6,709 bases of DNA from Microcaldota archaeon (GTDB lineage Archaea; Micrarchaeota; Micrarchaeia; Micrarchaeales; Micrarchaeaceae). Below the pieces are notes generated by a model, which did no database searches, was not told where the DNA came from, and saw only the letters and a program-made list of their open reading frames with translations. Below, one piece after another: positions 5,458 through 6,709 of this stretch (positions are counted from its first letter, which is position 1; the number at the start of each line of letters is the position of its first letter). Both the position numbers and the translations under genes were made by a program. The DNA is taken from positions 1 to 6,709 of the forward strand of contig JAKAOQ010000037.1 in NCBI GenBank assembly GCA_021812105.1, given 5' to 3'.

Positions 5458-6709
5458 CTATTTTGACATGAAGATAAACCTCTTCTTCCCCGATGCTTTA
5501 TTTACTCCGTCAAACACAACGAAACCAAATCTCTCAAACTGGACCACTTCCCTCTCCTGCAGATTATCCGCGTATGATTCTACGAAACCTTCCACTACCT
5601 TGAGGCTGTCGCTCATCTGGTTCTCGTTCTCATCGAACATCTCTCCAGGCATTACGACCTCGCAAGGCACATAGTTTCCTTCAGACACCCACTGGACCTT
5701 CTTAGATTCCTTGCTGTCCTTTTCGACTGCAGAACCGTGTATTGCGCTTTTAGAAATCGAGGTTATCTTGATATCCGCCAATTCCTTAAGCCTGATCGAA
5801 GACCCGTCATCGAGCTCGTTCGCATCGCTTCCGCTTATGTAGAAGGTATTTCCAACCTCATACTCACGCGTACCAAGATTTCCGCCAGGGTGCAGCTTTA
5901 GGGATACCCGCGTGCGCGTTAATCCGCCAAGCTCCAGCTTGGTAGGATCGGCTACGAAGAACAACCGCTTTGCGGTTGGATCTAGGATCTTTCTGTTTTC
6001 AAGCAGCAGGTCTGAGATGTTTGCCACGCTGTCAGACATGCTCATCCCGTACTTGAGGACGAACTTCTTTATCGCTTCAGGCACGACGCCACGCCTGCGC
6101 AGTGCGGCTATAGTAGCCAGGCGCGGATCGTCATATCCGTCTATTACTCCGGAGTTGATCAGTTCGTTTATCTTGCGCTTTGATGTTACGGTACCCTTTA
6201 TCACAAGCCTGGCTTCGTAGTGCATCCTGGGAATCCTGAGATTTAAGGCGCGGAGTATTTCCGAGTAAAGGGAATCGCGCAGCTCATACTCCTTGCTCCT
6301 CATCGCATCTGTAACTCCGTGTATAGAGTCCATTATGGGGGTGTTGAAGTCGTACGTCGGCCACACCAGGTACTTGTCTCCCTGCCTGTAGTGGGTACTT
6401 TTCTTTATGCGCATCAGCGTTGGATCGCGCATTGCCGTATTTTCTGAAGCCATGTCTCCCTTGAATCTGAGTACCGCTTTTCCTTCGTCGTATTCTCCGT
6501 CGAGCATCTCCTGGAACATCGCCATGCTCTCCGACTCCGGATTGCGCGCGTGCGGACACGTGGTGCCCTCAAACCTGTACTTCTTTATGGTCTCGGGGTC
6601 GCACGTACATACGTACGCCCTGCCCTGCTCTATAAGCTTACGCGCATACTCGTAAACTTTCTCTATGTTGTCACTAGCATAGTATTCCTTGTCGAAATGC
6701 GCCCCGAGC
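5458..6709 (-). CDS. gltX: Glutamyl-tRNA synthetase, archaeal type (partial, N-terminus outside window)
   Basis: This class I aminoacyl-tRNA synthetase charges tRNA with glutamate; archaeal enzymes are usually non-discriminating and also make Glu-tRNAGln for GatDE. The frame stays open to the window end, giving 416 visible residues; about 130-150 N-terminal residues with the HIGH motif are missing. At the visible start, YVCTC and TTCPHAR form a C-x-C-x14-C-x-H set (about 6571-6627) that could bind zinc. Further on come VWPTYDF and GVTDAMRSKEY in the catalytic core, then the KMSKS-loop equivalent VTSKRKI at about 6172-6189, followed by GYDDPRLATIAALRRRG, a variant of the GWDDPR block of archaeal GluRS/GlnRS. 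The rest is the beta-barrel anticodon-binding region, ending FIFMSK. GlnRS is the main alternative, but the archaeal context and motif wording favour GluRS. An internal ATG at 6525 is not the start, because homologous sequence continues upstream. Its stop is 7 bases from the fibrillarin stop. Confidence 0.94.
   Translation of the reverse strand, partial: LGAHFDKEYYASDNIEKVYEYARKLIEQGRAYVCTCDPETIKKYRFEGTTCPHARNPESESMAMFQEMLDGEYDEGKAVLRFKGDMASENTAMRDPTLMRIKKSTHYRQGDKYLVWPTYDFNTPIMDSIHGVTDAMRSKEYELRDSLYSEILRALNLRIPRMHYEARLVIKGTVTSKRKINELINSGVIDGYDDPRLATIAALRRRGVVPEAIKKFVLKYGMSMSDSVANISDLLLENRKILDPTAKRLFFVADPTKLELGGLTRTRVSLKLHPGGNLGTREYEVGNTFYISGSDANELDDGSSIRLKELADIKITSISKSAIHGSAVEKDSKESKKVQWVSEGNYVPCEVVMPGEMFDENENQMSDSLKVVEGFVESYADNLQEREVVQFERFGFVVFDGVNKASGKKRFIFMSK

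Noticed and set aside
6523..6525. ATG at 6525 as the start of the glutamyl-tRNA synthetase gene
   Set aside because: The frame continues upstream to the window edge with GluRS-like sequence, including the C-x-C and C-x-H residues, so the ATG is internal.

Overview
The window looks archaeal. It holds a fibrillarin gene (C/D-box RNA 2'-O-methyltransferase), an archaeal-type glutamyl-tRNA synthetase, a protein start with a class III (type IV pilin-like) signal peptide, TATA/BRE-style promoters, GGTG/AGGTGA ribosome-binding sites, and heavy use of ATA and AGG/AGA codons. The pilin-like N-terminus resembles those common in DPANN archaea, and with the moderate G+C content this is compatible with a Micrarchaeota/ARMAN-like genome. 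That placement is an inference; a tree of the fibrillarin and GluRS proteins would settle it.

Layout, left to right. (1) 1-130, minus: start of a small pilin-like membrane protein, cut by the window edge. It begins 2 bases after the stop of (2) 133-1326, minus: a response regulator with an unusual order, N-terminal winged helix, receiver domain, then a degenerate GGDEF-like domain. (3) 1327-1485: divergent intergenic region with a TATA box framed by a perfect 8-bp inverted repeat. (4) 1486-2463, plus: a secreted, membrane-anchored, Thr/Ser- and sequon-rich surface protein of unknown function, apparently starting at TTG. (5) 2481-4691, minus: a large soluble histidine kinase (GAF, about three PAS domains, HisKA, HATPase). 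(6) 4692-4793: compact divergent promoter region in which one TATA element seems to serve both the kinase and fibrillarin. (7) 4794-5450, plus: fibrillarin. (8) 5458-6709, minus: glutamyl-tRNA synthetase, lacking its N-terminus because of the window edge.

How it may work together. The left two thirds read as a two-component signalling locus. The kinase and regulator genes are not adjacent, but their promoters share a two-part sequence (GCAAAAYATAAWA, then 11-12 bases, then CTATAKCTAGTA) that I found by eye and that suggests common control. The regulator is tightly linked to a pilin-like gene, and a surface glycoprotein candidate lies between regulator and kinase, so cell-surface or pilus functions are plausible outputs. 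The right third is translation and RNA-modification housekeeping. The most interesting signals are the regulator's architecture, the matched promoters, and the symmetric kinase/fibrillarin divergent promoter. I saw no tRNA, rRNA, CRISPR array or mobile element.
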